Position numbers and translations under genes: made by a program. From Bettongia penicillata ogilbyi (lineage: Eukaryota > Chordata > Mammalia > Diprotodontia > Potoroidae), in the NCBI GenBank assembly GCA_023548195.1, contig JAJHZJ010000496.1:3120001-3184000 (forward strand): a stretch of 64,000 nt of DNA, in the 5' to 3' direction. How positions within the stretch are numbered: the first letter of the stretch is position 1; each line of letters starts with the position of its first letter. The notes below the pieces were generated by a model. The model searched no databases. It had not been told where the DNA came from and saw only the letters and a list, made by a program, of their open reading frames with translations. This document shows positions 22,966 to 33,033 of this stretch, piece by piece.

Positions 22966-23684
22966 AGGGAAGGATTCTCAGAATGTTAGGAAGACTTACA
23001 CAAATTGATACAGAATGAGAAGGGCAAAACCTGAGGAAAAATTTACATAAATGCTACAATATTTTAAAGTAAAACAACTTTAAAGAAAATTTAAGAATTC
23101 TGCTCAATGCAATGATCACCATTGATGAAGCACGCTCCTGATAGAGAGATGATGGACTCTAGAAGCAGAATGAAACACATTTTTTAACACAATGACATAT
23201 GGGCTTGTTTTTCTTGACTCCACTAATTTGTGAAAAGCAAGGGGGATTTTATTTTGGGGGGGGGCGGTGATTTGTGATCATGGTTCCCTCAAAAAGGGAA
23301 GAAATTACAGAGCATCAGTGAAACATTTAAGGGGATAGAAGAGATGGGAAGATGCTTCAGGGGACAGTACAGATAAGCCAGACAGCATTGGAATTAACAT
23401 GCTGAATCAAAGATATATAAATATTTTAAATTTATGATGTACTTTGTTTTTACATTACGTACATTTATAGATCACTTCTGCTTCATGAGAGGTCGCTTAC
23501 AACAAGGTATCACATTTAAGAAAAAGTAATAATACAGAAAAGATGACAAAAGGAAAATGACAAATGTTGGGGGGCTGTAGGAAAACAGGAATACTGATGC
23601 ACTGTTGATGGACTTCTGAATGATATACAGACACAAAAATATGTATACATATTCATATATATGAAAGGTATATGTCTCAAGTGG

Positions 23685-23928
23685 AAACTAGGTAACACAT
23701 TGGATAGAGTGTCTGGCCTGGAGTCAGAAGAACCGGAATTCAAATACAGCCTCAGACTCTTACTAGCTGTGTGACCTTGGACAAGTCACTTAACCCTGTT
23801 TGCCTCAATTTCCTCATCTGTAAAATGAGCTGGAGAAGAAAATGGCAAATCACTCCAGTATTTTTTGCCAAGAAAATCCCAAATGATGTCATAGAGCCCA
23901 AGATTATTAATCAATTAAACAACAAATG
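23685..23928 (+). mobile_element. Marsupial tRNA-SINE with RTE tail inside L1
   Basis: 'acattggatagagtgtctgg', 'cctggagtcagaagaaccgg', 'ctcttactagctgtgtgacc', 'tgagctggagaagaaaatgg', 'aattaaacaacaaat'. L1 text resumes immediately afterwards. Confidence 0.88.
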
Positions 23929-24330
23929 CCACAAAGAGATCAAAGAAAAGTTCCCATTTGTAGAAAATTATTTATATCAGCTCTTTTTGTGGTGACAAGA
24001 AATTGGAAATTGAGGGGATGTCCATCATTTGGGGAATGACTGAACAAGTTGTAGTATATGATTGTGATGAAGTACTATTGTGCTATTAGAAGTGATGAGC
24101 AGGATACCTTCAGAAGAACCTGATGACACTTACATGAATTAATGCAAAGTAAGGCGAGCAGAAGCAGGAGAACATTGTACACAGTAAGAACAGGACTGCA
24201 GGAATGATCAAGTATGACAACTCAGCTGCTCTGATCAAGACTAGACAGTGGCAAAGAACTCATGATGAAAAATGCTATCACCTCCAGAAAAAGAACTGAA
24301 GAGCTCTGAATCCAGACTGAACTTTCTTTT

Positions 24331-24335
<5 letters not shown>

Positions 24336-24365
<30 letters not shown>
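24336..24365. repeat. (TG)n microsatellite
   Basis: About 30 bp of TG dinucleotide within the L1 3' UTR. Confidence 0.95.
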
Positions 24366-24366
<1 letters not shown>

Positions 24367-24545
24367 CTTTTGCAACGTGGCTAATATGGACATATGTTCT
24401 GCATTACTTCACATGTATAATCAATATCATATTGCTTGCCTTCTCAATGGATGGAAGAGAGAGCTTGGAATCCAAAATTTAAAAAAAAGTGAATACTAAA
24501 ATATTTTTACATGTAACTAGGAAATTTAAATGAATAAAAATATGT

Positions 24546-24935
24546 ATATAACACCATATGTAATGGGATTTGTAGCTGCATGGGCAAACGTTCTTTTTTG
24601 TATATGGAAAAGTTCAGTTTGCTGGTGCTTATAAAATTCAGAATAACAAAAAGTGAAAAGATAAGAAAGATCAAGTTTATAGGGAGAACATGCTCTCAGT
24701 CTTTCTGTTTTATCTGTTGAGATAATAAGCTATGTGACAAGCTCAAGTGGTGATAATGACATCAAAGCCTTGGTTCATCAATGGGTCACTTTCATACATA
24801 CACTATATTATCTGACACCCAGAAACAGAGACATCTAGGAGGATGTAGTAATGAAGCAAAGTATTTGTAACAGCAAGGACCCCGATATACACAGGAGAGC
24901 CTGCTATACAGGTTCTTAGGTCTACTCTTCTAAAG
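24546..24935. other. Unassigned stretch
   Basis: No recognised repeat or coding signal. The low end of the following LTR may extend into it. Confidence 0.25.
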
Positions 24936-24939
24936 GAAA

Positions 24940-25400
24940 AACAAATTTTGAGGGGTCAACAATCACTTTAATCAAGCACATATATCATTTACTTAGTTCA
25001 GGGGAAAAGTCAGCACCCTGAACTTCAGAGAAAATACAGAGATTAACCAACAGCCAGGGCTTCCAACTACCTGACCATACATACATCACAGATCAACAGA
25101 CAGATCCAACTGTCTGATCATTACATACATACATAGTTACCAGAGAGAGAAGCACCAACATCTGGGTTCTTGAAACCTGGGGACTCATTAGCTGCTGCCC
25201 AGAGTCTCATCTGAACAAATATTTCCAATGAGTAAGCCCCAAAGTGAAACCTCACCTCAGAGTACTTATACACTTTTCAGAGCTGGAGGGCAAGACCCTC
25301 TGACCTAGTGCCCCAATAGAAATTAACAAAAGGTACTTGAGGTCTATTAATGGACCAGGAAGATCTAATTAACATTACAGCATTTTAGGTAATAAACCTC
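24940..25400 (-). mobile_element. ERV long terminal repeat (solo or partial)
   Basis: Text known to me from marsupial LTRs, in antisense: 'caacagccagggcttccaac', 'gatcaacagacagatccaac', 'ggggactcattagctgctgc', 'gtgaaacctcacctcagagt'. A TATA-box candidate (TGTATAAGTA on the minus strand) lies at about 25,265-25,274. A CTGAGGTGAGG motif beside the TATA box recurs in the plus-strand LTR near 37,090. Ends and target duplication were not resolved. Confidence 0.6.
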
Positions 25401-25409
25401 ATAGCTGAT

Positions 25410-25636
25410 ATATCCATGGCATTTTAAGATTTGCAGAGTGCTTTTCAGACAGCATCTTATTTGATCTTTTCACCAACCCTATGAAATAGATCTGGTTTAT
25501 AGGTACTTAATATCCTCATTTTATACAAGAAAAAACTGGATCTGAAAGGACTTACATGATTTGGGAATGGTCATTGAGCTCTGAAGTATCAAATTTCTGA
25601 ATTAAACCTAGGTCTTCTTGAATCCAAAATTGGCTC
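25410..25636 (-). mobile_element. MIR-type SINE
   Basis: Antisense: 'ttaagatttgcagagtgctt', 'cttatttgatcttttcacca', 'cctcattttatacaagaaaa', 'ttaaacctaggtcttcttga'. Confidence 0.7.
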
Positions 25637-25788
25637 CTCCTATCCTATCTTATCCTATCCTATCCAATCCTATCTAATCCTATCCCATCCTATCCTGTCC
25701 TGTCCTGTTCGGTCCAGTCCTGCCCTGTCCAGTTCTGTCCAGTCCTATCCTGTCTGGTCCTGTCCAGTTCTATCCTATTCAATTACTC
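25637..25788. repeat. Pentanucleotide (TCCTA/TCCTG)n array
   Basis: About 150 bp of TATCC and TGTCC/AGTCC units that drift from TCCTA-rich at the left to TCCTG-rich at the right. Confidence 0.95.
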
Positions 25789-25904
25789 TTTTCTATTTTA
25801 TCTTGCTACCCACTTCCTTTCCAAAGTGCCACTTTTTCAATTATTTCAATTATATTAGTAAATAATTTCAGTAGACATTTTAGATAGAATAAAGTTAGAT
25901 ATAT

Positions 25905-26295
25905 TAGATTTTCATTCATTGGACAAATATTTCCTCAGTGTCTACTATATACACTAGAGGAGATATAGATCTTAAATAAAACATCATCCCTATCTTCATG
26001 AAGTTTATAATTTAGTAGGAGGCTAATGCAATCATGGTAAATGCATAGAGATGCTTCTCCCCCAAAAAGTGTAATGTGAGGTGGAAGAAAGGTGACTGAG
26101 GGTGATCTGAGAAGACTTCATAGGGGAAGGAGCACTTGAGTTGGGTTTTAAATGATGATTAGGAATTCAAGAGGTAAAACAAGAAGGGGAGACAGCTGAG
26201 GCATAGAAACAGTGCAAGGAAAGACCCAGAAGCAGAAGAGCACAGGGCGTGTTTAGGGGGAAAGAATAATTCAGCCCAACTAGAACCAAGGAATA
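25905..26295 (-). mobile_element. L2-like LINE 3' end
   Basis: 'tggacaaatatttcctcagt', 'gtctactatatacactagag', 'ttcatgaagtttataattta', 'gagaagacttcataggggaa', 'gagcacttgagttgggtttt'. Antisense orientation. A related fragment continues at 26,400-26,500 ('aattaagcacctactgtgtg') beyond the small mariner relic. Confidence 0.55.
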
Positions 26296-26300
26296 GCATG

Positions 26301-26369
26301 CAGCATGTCCCAAAAATCTTAATGCAGTTTTAAACTTTAAACCATATTAAGACTTTTGGGACTCACTGT
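26301..26369. mobile_element. 69-bp mariner-type MITE
   Basis: Near-palindrome of GTCCCAAAAATCTTAATGCA at the left and TATTAAGACTTTTGGGAC at the right, with 'gttttaaactttaaa' between. The ends match the mariner-derived sequence 'cagggtgtcccaaaagtctt'. The TA target duplication is no longer visible. Confidence 0.75.
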
Positions 26370-26399
26370 CTAAGATTAGAACTGGAACAACAGAAAGCA

Positions 26400-26500
26400 C
26401 CAATTAAGCACCTACTGTGTGCAGAGGATGGTGCTAGGGCTAGAGGAAATGCTCAGTTTAGGTGAGGTATAATTCTTGTTTTCATGTACCTTTCAATTAA
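26400..26500 (-). mobile_element. L2 LINE 3' terminus
   Basis: 'accaattaagcacctactgt', 'gaggatggtgctagggctag', 'tgttttcatgtacctttcaa': antisense L2. 26,501-26,720 beyond it is unassigned. Confidence 0.6.
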
Positions 26501-26721
26501 ATAGAAAGATAGCTACAATGAGAGGAAGTATGGAAAAAGAAAAGGGTTAAAGGAAGATCCTTGCAAAATACCAATATCAAGGAATCAGGAGGAGGATGTG
26601 GAACCCACTAAGGAAATAAGGAAGTCATTAAGGGTGGCAGGACCATGGAACAGCATGGGGACTGTGAACCAAGGAGGGTAGGGGTTTCCAATGGGAGATG
26701 AGAAATGACAGTTTCAAAAGC

Positions 26722-27026
26722 TAATAATAACTAGTATTTATATTATGCTTTTAAGTTTACAAAGCACTTCGCAATTATTGTTACATTTGATCCTTGCAAC
26801 TGGAAGATAGGTCCTATTTTTATTATTATAAAATATATATTCTATATTATTACATATATAAAATATAATATATATTATTGTAATAATTATTATAATACCC
26901 ATTTTAGATATGAGGAAACTGATATACAGAGAAGTCATGACTTGACTAGGGTCACACAGCTTTGAATTCAAGATTTCTTGACTTCAAGTACAATGATCTA
27001 TCCACTGGGTTATCTAGTTGCCTCCT
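26722..27026 (-). mobile_element. MIR/tRNA-SINE expanded internally by AT repeats
   Basis: 'agtttacaaagcacttcgca', 'catttgatccttgcaactgg', then an AT-only expansion (about 26,815-26,895), then 'gatatgaggaaactgatata', 'ctagggtcacacagctttga', 'gatctatccactgggttatc'. The AT run splits an otherwise ordinary SINE. Confidence 0.75.
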
Positions 27027-27579
27027 CTACTTCCCCACCCCCTCAAAAAAAAAAACCTACAAAAAAGACAAAGGGAATGAGAACTGACAAAAGGACATTA
27101 GGTTTGATAATGAGATCAGTGGTGACTTTTGAGAAACTGGATTCAGTATTGGTGGGAACTGATGCAAAATTGGAAAGGGTTAAGGAGAAAATGGGTAATG
27201 AAGAAATAGAGGCATCATGGCAGCTTTTAAAAAATATTTATTAACAAAGGGAAGAGAAGACATAGCACATGCCTAAGACATGAGACATGAGGTGACTGTT
27301 GGGTCTTGAACCCAGGCCCTCTGGCACCACATCTGGTGGGCTTTCTTCCTGCCCCTTTATTCACTGCCTCCTTATGAATTTTTAGTGGGTGATATTTATT
27401 CAGTTTGGCCCCTTACTTACTAAGGGCAAAAAAATTCCAATGTCTCTAACATCCACTAATTAGTATTTTAACAAGCAGGTTGTGCCCTATGCTCCAAGCA
27501 ATAGCAGCACATGACTGATGACAGAGTGGTATCAGTAAAAAGGAAGACTATGTAAACATACAGTGAATATTCAAAACTA
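27027..27579. other. Mostly unassigned; short MIR-like piece at about 27,290-27,345
   Basis: 'gggtcttgaacccaggccct' resembles antisense MIR. The 88-codon frame at 26,978-27,244 begins inside the SINE and contains a poly-Lys artefact from an A-run, so I reject it as a gene. Confidence 0.3.
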
Positions 27580-28030
27580 ATATGAATATTGAATTTTAAG
27601 GTAACTAATAGGTAAAATTAATCTGATAAGATAAATTCTAATACCCAGAATCAAAACTGATGAGTAAAGCACAATACCCCCTGGATAAATAACCAGAAGA
27701 AATGAACAGAAAATGTACAAAAGGAAACACACATTATAAAAGAATATTTTTTTAAAAAATTCACTTTGTTTTCCAATCAGAGATGAAAACTAAAACAACT
27801 TTGAGGTATCACATGCTACAATCAATGAAATGAAATAAATTGTTTAAAAGTGATAAAAGTTCTATGTTGGCAAGGCTGTGGGAAAACAGTCACTAATATC
27901 ATTGGTGGAACTGTAAAATGGTGCATTTTCTTTGGAGAACAATCTGAAAATACAGAAGAGTTACAAAACCTCTGAGTTACAATGACCTCTGACTCAATGA
28001 TCCTACTTATAGCCAACTTAGGTTATTTAC
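27580..28030 (+). mobile_element. L1 LINE ORF2 fragment
   Basis: 'gaagaaatgaacagaaaatg', 'aactttgaggtatcacatgc', 'caaggctgtgggaaaacagt', 'tcattggtggaactgtaaaa': C-terminal ORF2 region, heavily mutated. The left edge is approximate. Confidence 0.65.
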
Positions 28031-28054
28031 TTGTTATATGTTCTGTAAACACTT

Positions 28055-28165
28055 CTGTGTCTACATGTAGCCTCTCGAGATAGAATGGAACCTCCCTGAA
28101 GCCATGAACGTTTCATTTTTGTCTTTGTATCATCAGTGCCTAGCACAATGCCTGCATATGGCAGG
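28055..28165 (+). mobile_element. L2 LINE 3' end
   Basis: 'tgaagccatgaacgtttcat', 'tttgtctttgtatcatcagt', 'gcctagcacaatgcctgcat'. It lies tail-to-tail with the next L2. Confidence 0.7.
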
Positions 28166-28179
28166 CAGCCAATCAGTCA

Positions 28180-28440
28180 AAAATGAATTATTAATCACCT
28201 TCTACACAACAGGCACTGTGCTAAGCACTGAGAATACAAATACAAAACAAACATTCAGTCCCTGATCTCAAGTTGCTTACAGTCTAATGGGGGGCAGGAG
28301 AGAGGACAAAGCGCAGGGCAGGAGGGCATGATGGGAAAGTCCTGACAGGAAATGAAGAAGTGGATGGGGGAGGGGGATGTTCCTTAAATGGAAGTTGCAG
28401 GAGCCCTCTAATCAGACTCGAGGGTGCTTAATGCATACTA
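28180..28440 (-). mobile_element. L2 LINE 3' end
   Basis: 'aacaggcactgtgctaagca', 'ctgagaatacaaatacaaaa', 'gcttacagtctaatgggggg', 'ggcatgatgggaaagtcctg'. Opposite orientation to 28,055-28,165. Confidence 0.8.
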
Positions 28441-28559
28441 TTTCTTGACTGATTAAATGAGGAAATATACATGAAGTACTTTGCAAACTGTATTAACAAG
28501 CACTGTACTAACCTGACCTCTTAACAGTATTTCTCTAGACACACATTGTGAGGGTTAGG

Positions 28560-29090
28560 TCTTACAAGAAGACTAAATCAACAAGACAGGATAGGGGTCA
28601 GTGGAGCTCAGGGCTCTAGACGGATAGGGAGGGAAGGTCAGAAAGGGATTAATGCTAGCAGGAGGGCATGTAAGTAGTAGACTGGCCAGAGGGTGTAAGT
28701 AGGTATCTGTTTATAGGTAAATAGACTTCATGAAAGCTCTATATTAGGGAGAAAAATTCTGAAGGGAAAAGGGCTCCAATGGGAAAGGCCAAATTCAAAG
28801 TCCAAGAGTTTGGAGAAGGTGGGGACCATCTGAGGGGGGCTGTCTGACCTGAAGGTCATCAGACTTGGGGGTTATTGGGGGGGCTGTATGACCTGGGGGC
28901 CATCAAACTTGGGGGCTGTCTCACACAAAAGGGATCACAGACAAAGGGAAGACAGACAATAAGACTGACAATGCTGAGGTTCCCTGCCCAGGGCATGGGA
29001 GAGTCTGTACACACAGGTGGGGCTCAGCAAACACACCTACATGGAATACAGAAATGTGGGGTGGAGGAGCTTTGATTGCTGCCAAAGTAC
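28560..29090. other. G-rich unassigned block with a short tandem duplication
   Basis: Contains two copies of a unit beginning GGGGGGCTGTxTGACCTG (about 28,836 and 28,880) with 'catca-acttgggggctgtc' following. The style resembles antisense ERV LTR or UTR sequence, but I cannot name it. The 66-codon frame at 28,875-29,075 has no recognisable domain. Confidence 0.3.
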
Positions 29091-29224
29091 GTCACCATGG
29101 GGAGAATGCTAGCCTAACAAAAACATTATTACAGTACATTTATCCAAGAATAACCACAGTCTTTTATTCAGTTAAAAAACTGAAACAATAACTATTTAAC
29201 TGAATAAGCACTTAATAATTCAGG

Positions 29225-29316
29225 ACATACTACCTGATAGAGCACCAGGCCTGCAGCTAAGAAGACTCAGTGTCCTGAGTTCAAATCTGGTTTCAGACAC
29301 TTACTAGCTGTGTGCT
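29225..29316 (+). mobile_element. tRNA-SINE 5' half
   Basis: 'tacctgatagagcaccaggc', 'gagttcaaatctggtttcag', 'acacttactagctgtgtgct'; then L2 begins. Confidence 0.75.
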
Positions 29317-29712
29317 AGGCCCTCACTGAGTACTGGGGACACAAAGACAAATGTAAAGTAGACCCTGCCCTCAAGGAGCATATATCCTTCAGGGTGAAGA
29401 GATACATACATATTTGGATATTTATGGAAGGGTGCATTAGCAACTAAGAGGACCGGGAAAGGTCTCATGAAGAGTGCAGCGCTTACACTTCTTGAAGGAC
29501 ATCAGGGATTCCAAAAAGAGGTGAGGAGAGGGTACATTCAGTCATGCGGGACAGAGTCAAGACATGGAGGGAGAAGAAAGAGTGTGATATGTGTAACAGC
29601 AAGCAAACCAATAAGGATGGATCACAGAGTAAAAGGAGGGAAGTTTAAGAAGACTGGAAAAGTAGGGAGACTTAAATGTGAAGAGACTTAAATGTTAAAG
29701 AGGAATTTGTAT
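29316..29712 (-). mobile_element. L2 LINE 3' portion
   Basis: 'aggccctcactgagtactgg', 'accctgccctcaaggagcat', 'gaccgggaaaggtctcatga', 'taagaagactggaaaagtag', 'gaggaatttgtatttaaccc'. Antisense. It may interrupt the surrounding SINE. Confidence 0.7.
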
Positions 29713-30052
29713 TTAACCCATGGTCATCTCCAGTCATCCTGATGAATATCTGGTCCCTAGATTCAGATGGCTCTGGAGGAGAAGGGAGGTTGGTGACCTT
29801 TACGGCCCTCACTCACTCAAAACAAAGTCAAGTGCAAGTCATGTCATGTCATGGTCTCTTCAGCAATGAAGGACAAACACACAAGATGTATGGCCCTGGG
29901 CAAGTCACTTAACCCTGTTTGTCTCCATTGTACATCTGTACAATGAGCTGGAGAAGTAAATGGCACACCATGCTAGTATCTCTAACAAGAAAACCCCAAA
30001 TGGGCTCATGATGAATTGGACACAACTGAAAAGACTGAACATCAACAAAAAA
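29713..30052 (+). mobile_element. Two SINE 3' parts in series
   Basis: 29,713-29,886 is a marsupial SINE tail ('catggtcatctccagtcatc', 'gatggctctggaggagaagg', 'atggtctcttcagcaatgaa'). 29,887-30,052 is another copy with an RTE tail ('cactgggcaag'-type core, 'gagctggagaagtaaatggc', 'acacaactgaaaagactgaa'). Confidence 0.75.
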
Positions 30053-30234
30053 AGATCCTGTAACATGACATCCTCCGTTACCTCATAGTCATATTCAAAA
30101 TAAAATACTGCACACATGAAACAATAATTCATATTTATACAGAGGTTTCAGGTTTACAAAATACTTTCCTCAAAAAACCTTGTGATGGAGGCATCACAAC
30201 TGTAATTCATGGCCCTAAATCTAAACTTGCTAAA

Positions 30235-30343
30235 TACTTGTTACCTGATGGAGCAACACGGGTGGGTTTTCATCCTGGGGGCTGACAAAAAGAGGGTCTT
30301 TTTTTATTGGTTCATTGCCACTGTTGAAGCCAGGGAACCATAA
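30235..30343 (-). mobile_element. Possible ERV leader with tRNA-Glu-like primer binding site
   Basis: On the minus strand, three bases after the LTR end comes TGGTTCCCTGGCTTCAAC (30,340-30,323). Its first ten bases, TGGTTCCCTG, are complementary to the 3' end of mammalian tRNA-Glu (CAGGGAACCA). That is where a primer binding site should be. The sequence beyond it is too short and decayed to identify gag. The extent is inferred. Confidence 0.45.
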
Positions 30344-30912
30344 TGTTGAGGTTTGGGGTGCTTGGGACCCCAAAATACCAATATCTTGAGTCCTGCCCAA
30401 ATGAATTCAATCCAAGCCTTCTTTCAGCCAAAGTAAAACAAAGTTTATTAAAGTTTCACTACATTGGGTTGATTCTTAAGAAGCCTCACCATTTGTGACA
30501 TTTGTGACATGTACAAGTCCGCCAGATAGAATCTGAGTACCTTCATGGAGGCAAGAGGGAGCTTATACACAGAAAGTCTGTGGGAGGGATCTGGGTGTGG
30601 TCAAGTAGTCTGGGCTGATGGGAGGAGGGGTTTAGAAGGGTCTTGAGGAGGAGCCCAAGGAGGATCTTAATGGAACTGGGGTGATTGATCTAGGGTGGAA
30701 ACAGCTGGAGGCAAATGAGAGGTATCAGACAATGGAGGGCTTGGGTGAGAGTGTAGGGAGGGTGTAATCCAGAGGTAACAGATAATGGAGGGCCAGGTTA
30801 GGTTAAGGGTAACAGATTGGAGTGTGAAAAGCCAGCTTAAGTGGGAAGATCAAGGAGAGTTCAAGGAGGTTTCCAGAGTCTGTACCTTGTTACCCCTACT
30901 GAAATTGTCCCA
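30344..30912 (-). mobile_element. ERV long terminal repeat (~569 bp)
   Basis: Minus-strand LTR with expected parts in order: start TGGGACAATTTCAGTAGGGG (30,912), TATA-box candidate TGTATAAG (30,569-30,562), polyadenylation signal AATAAA (30,449-30,444) and end CACCCCAAACCTCAACA (30,344). It begins TG and ends CA as LTRs do. A primer-binding-like site follows it, so this would be a 5' LTR. A long Lys/Arg-free plus-strand frame over it is not a gene. Confidence 0.75.
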
Positions 30913-31019
30913 CGAAAATCTCTGCGAGTGTAGACAAGTAGGGTCTCAGTTTCCAGATGCTCAAGGCTCAAATTCCAGCTAGGCATGGAACAGCCTTCAT
31001 TTTACCTCTCATTAAGTAG

Positions 31020-31565
31020 GGAATTCCTGAACCAAGTGTGCTACATACAAGCAATAGATTATTGTGATTGACAAATGGTGAAGATGACGAATTCAGAGAA
31101 ACATGGGAACACTAGCTGAAGTTCAGTCAAGGAAGGCAAACCTGGGGAGCCATATGCACATTAACTACAATAACATCAACGAAACCCTGACCAACCCACT
31201 AAAACTGAGCTGAACTCAAGTTTAAGACAATCACCAACACTGGCCCCAGAGAGCTGGTGATGCAACAAACTCAAGGAAGGACTTTGGTGGCTGACATTGT
31301 AGAAGGTGGAATCAGCCATCACATCAGTTCCTGTGATGGCGACTTTTGCTTAACTGTTTGTTACAGAAAATGGCTTTATGATGGGGTCTTTGGGAAAATA
31401 ATTTTGGTATAAACAACCAACTTCAATAACAAGTTTAAAATAAACAAACGAATGAATGAATATTCGAATGAACTTTCTGTTAAGAGACTGACAAGTGTAA
31501 ATACAAACCTCTGAGTTTTCTCTTGGCTTTCATCCTTCTGGTCCCCATTCTTTGACACAAGTCCT
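31020..31565. other. Unassigned stretch
   Basis: No recognised repeat or gene. It includes 'gtaagacaatcaccaacact'-type low-information text only. Confidence 0.25.
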
Positions 31566-31569
31566 GTCC

Positions 31570-31695
31570 TGCTCCCTGTGTTACCTTGAGTAAGACATTA
31601 TGTCTCCCTTAGCCTTGGTTTCTTTATTTGGAAAATAAAGGAACTGGACTACCTGAATTCCAAGGGCTTTACAAACTCTTCAGTCTATGGTCTTG
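31570..31695 (+). mobile_element. CORE-SINE (THER type)
   Basis: 'ttaccttgagtaagacatta', 'agccttggtttctttatttg', 'aataaaggaactggactacc', ending 'cttcagtctatggtcttgtg'. Confidence 0.6.
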
Positions 31696-31739
31696 TGAGT
31701 CCCTACAATCACACAATTTGAGTTAGATCCCAGTGGCTG

Positions 31740-32045
31740 ATTTATCCATTCCATGTCTAACCAAGAATTCTCCCCTACTAGGGTCACCCAGTCTGAAGTC
31801 ATCTAGTGAGAAGGAGCTCATTATCTCCAGAGCTAGTTCCTGCCCCTTTGGGACAGCTCCTATCCTTAGCAAGGCTTTCCTAATATAGAACTCAAATCTG
31901 CCTCTCCACAACTTCCACAATTACCCCTGCTCCTCGTCCCCACAGCAGAGCAGAAGGGGTCCCATCCCTCTGCCACATATCACAGCTCCTCAGATATTGG
32001 AAGGGGACTTCTGAGCCTCTGCGTTGTCTTCTTCAAGATTCTTGG
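31740..32045 (-). mobile_element. L3/CR1-family LINE 3' fragment
   Basis: Antisense CR1/L3: 'agcaaggctttcctaatata', 'aactcaaatctgcctctcca', 'caacttccacaattacccct', 'cacagctcctcagatattgg'. Confidence 0.7.
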
Positions 32046-32289
32046 AGCAAGGCATGGTCTGGAAATGTCTTACTATCTTGGTGAAGATAATAGAAATAAA
32101 GGTATTAGTCAATTCCCTTACTATCATGGCCCTACCTTAGTTGTGCTTTCAGAACAAGACACGAACAATTAATCATTCTTGCAAGTGGAGGTTTCTGTCA
32201 GTTTTCATTATTATTATCATGTCATATACACACACATGCACACACGCATGCAGGCACACATGCACTGCCACTACCACCACCATCACTAC

Positions 32290-32375
32290 TATCACTCCTG
32301 CCTCACTCAAAAATCTTCAGTGGTTCCCTTTTATTTACTGAATAAAATCCAAACCATTTTCATTCCTGTAAGAGA
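32290..32375 (+). mobile_element. L2 LINE ORF2-end fragment
   Basis: 'ctcactcaaaaatcttcagt', 'ggttcccttttatttactga', 'ataaaatccaaaccattttc'. This is the L2 segment usually reading 'aaaaaccttcagtggctccc'. A CACA/CATG-rich patch lies just left at 32,225-32,285. Confidence 0.65.
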
Positions 32376-32502
32376 AACATGGTTCTGGCTTCTTCTGATA
32401 TCTCTAACATGAAGAGAAAGCATCAAATAATGGGATCTCAAAGCCAGGAGAATCTAGGTATGGACCAAAGTGGGGGAGGTGGCCAACAAGACAGAAGGAG
32501 AG

Positions 32503-32648
32503 TGATTCAGTAGAAAGAGCACTAGAGGAAGCGCACCAGGGTTCGAATCCCAGCTCTGCCATTTAGGATCTTTGTGACCCTAGACAATTCACTTTACTTT
32601 TCTGGGTTTCAGTTTCTTCATCTGTAGAATGAGGTAGTTAGACTAGGG
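32503..32648 (+). mobile_element. MIR-type SINE
   Basis: 'attcagtagaaagagcacta', 'cagggttcgaatcccagctc' (a good B box), 'ctttgtgaccctagacaatt', 'tcatctgtagaatgaggtag'. Confidence 0.75.
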
Positions 32649-32798
32649 CTGCCCATCAGTTGGGGGATGGCCGAACGTAAGTTGTGGTATATGATTGTGA
32701 TGGAACACCCCTGTGCTATAAGAAATAACAAGCTTGATGATTTGGAAAATCATGGAAAGACTTGCACAAAATAATGTATAGTAAAATGAAAGTCAAGA
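32649..32798 (+). mobile_element. L1 LINE ORF2 fragment
   Basis: 'gcccatcagttgggggatgg', 'gttgtggtatatgattgtga', 'gtgctataagaaataacaag', 'aaagacttgcacaaaataat'. A short piece abutting the MIR. Confidence 0.75.
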
Positions 32799-32809
32799 GA
32801 CATTAGCTT

Positions 32810-33033
32810 TTTCTGCTTGCCTTCCAATGCTGAACCTATGATCCTTGCTTTATCATCCACTCCATATGGATCTTACATATACCTAGTTATTTATACATGT
32901 CGCCCCCTTCTCCCCATTAGACTCTGAGCACCTTGAAAGCAGGGAATGTCTTTTGCCCTTCTTCATATCCCTGGCACTAGCACAGTCTGGCACATAGTAA
33001 GTATTTAATAAATGTTTATTGACTGACTAACTA
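32810..33033 (+). mobile_element. L2 LINE 3' end
   Basis: 'cccattagactctgagcacc', 'ttgaaagcagggaatgtctt', 'ctggcacatagtaagtattt', 'aataaatgtttattgactga'. It has an intact L2 terminus. Confidence 0.85.

Larger units (their letters stand above)
17250..23400 (+). mobile_element. Near-full-length degraded L1 (~6 kb) with three nested insertions
   Basis: Order along the plus strand: possible 5' UTR from about 17,258 (ccaagatggc); ORF1 relic to about 18,530; spacer; ORF2 relic from about 19,380; 3' UTR to about 23,400 with 'aatgcaatgatcaccattga' and 'gagatgatggactctagaag'. Insertions are an L1 3' end (18,888-19,127), a 54-bp hAT element (20,149-20,202) and a SINE (22,713-22,965). Part of the ORF2 C-terminus is missing at the SINE. 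Many stops, so it is inactive. The 5' boundary is uncertain. Confidence 0.75.
23500..24545 (+). mobile_element. L1 LINE 3' portion with nested SINE
   Basis: ORF2 text at 23,505-23,620 ('ggaaaatgacaaatgttggg', 'tgatgcactgttgatggact') resumes at about 23,930 ('gcagg'-type end: 'aattggaaattgaggggatg', 'gagcagaagcaggagaacat'). The 3' UTR follows to 'aatttaaatgaataaaaa'. A TG array sits in the UTR. Confidence 0.85.
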
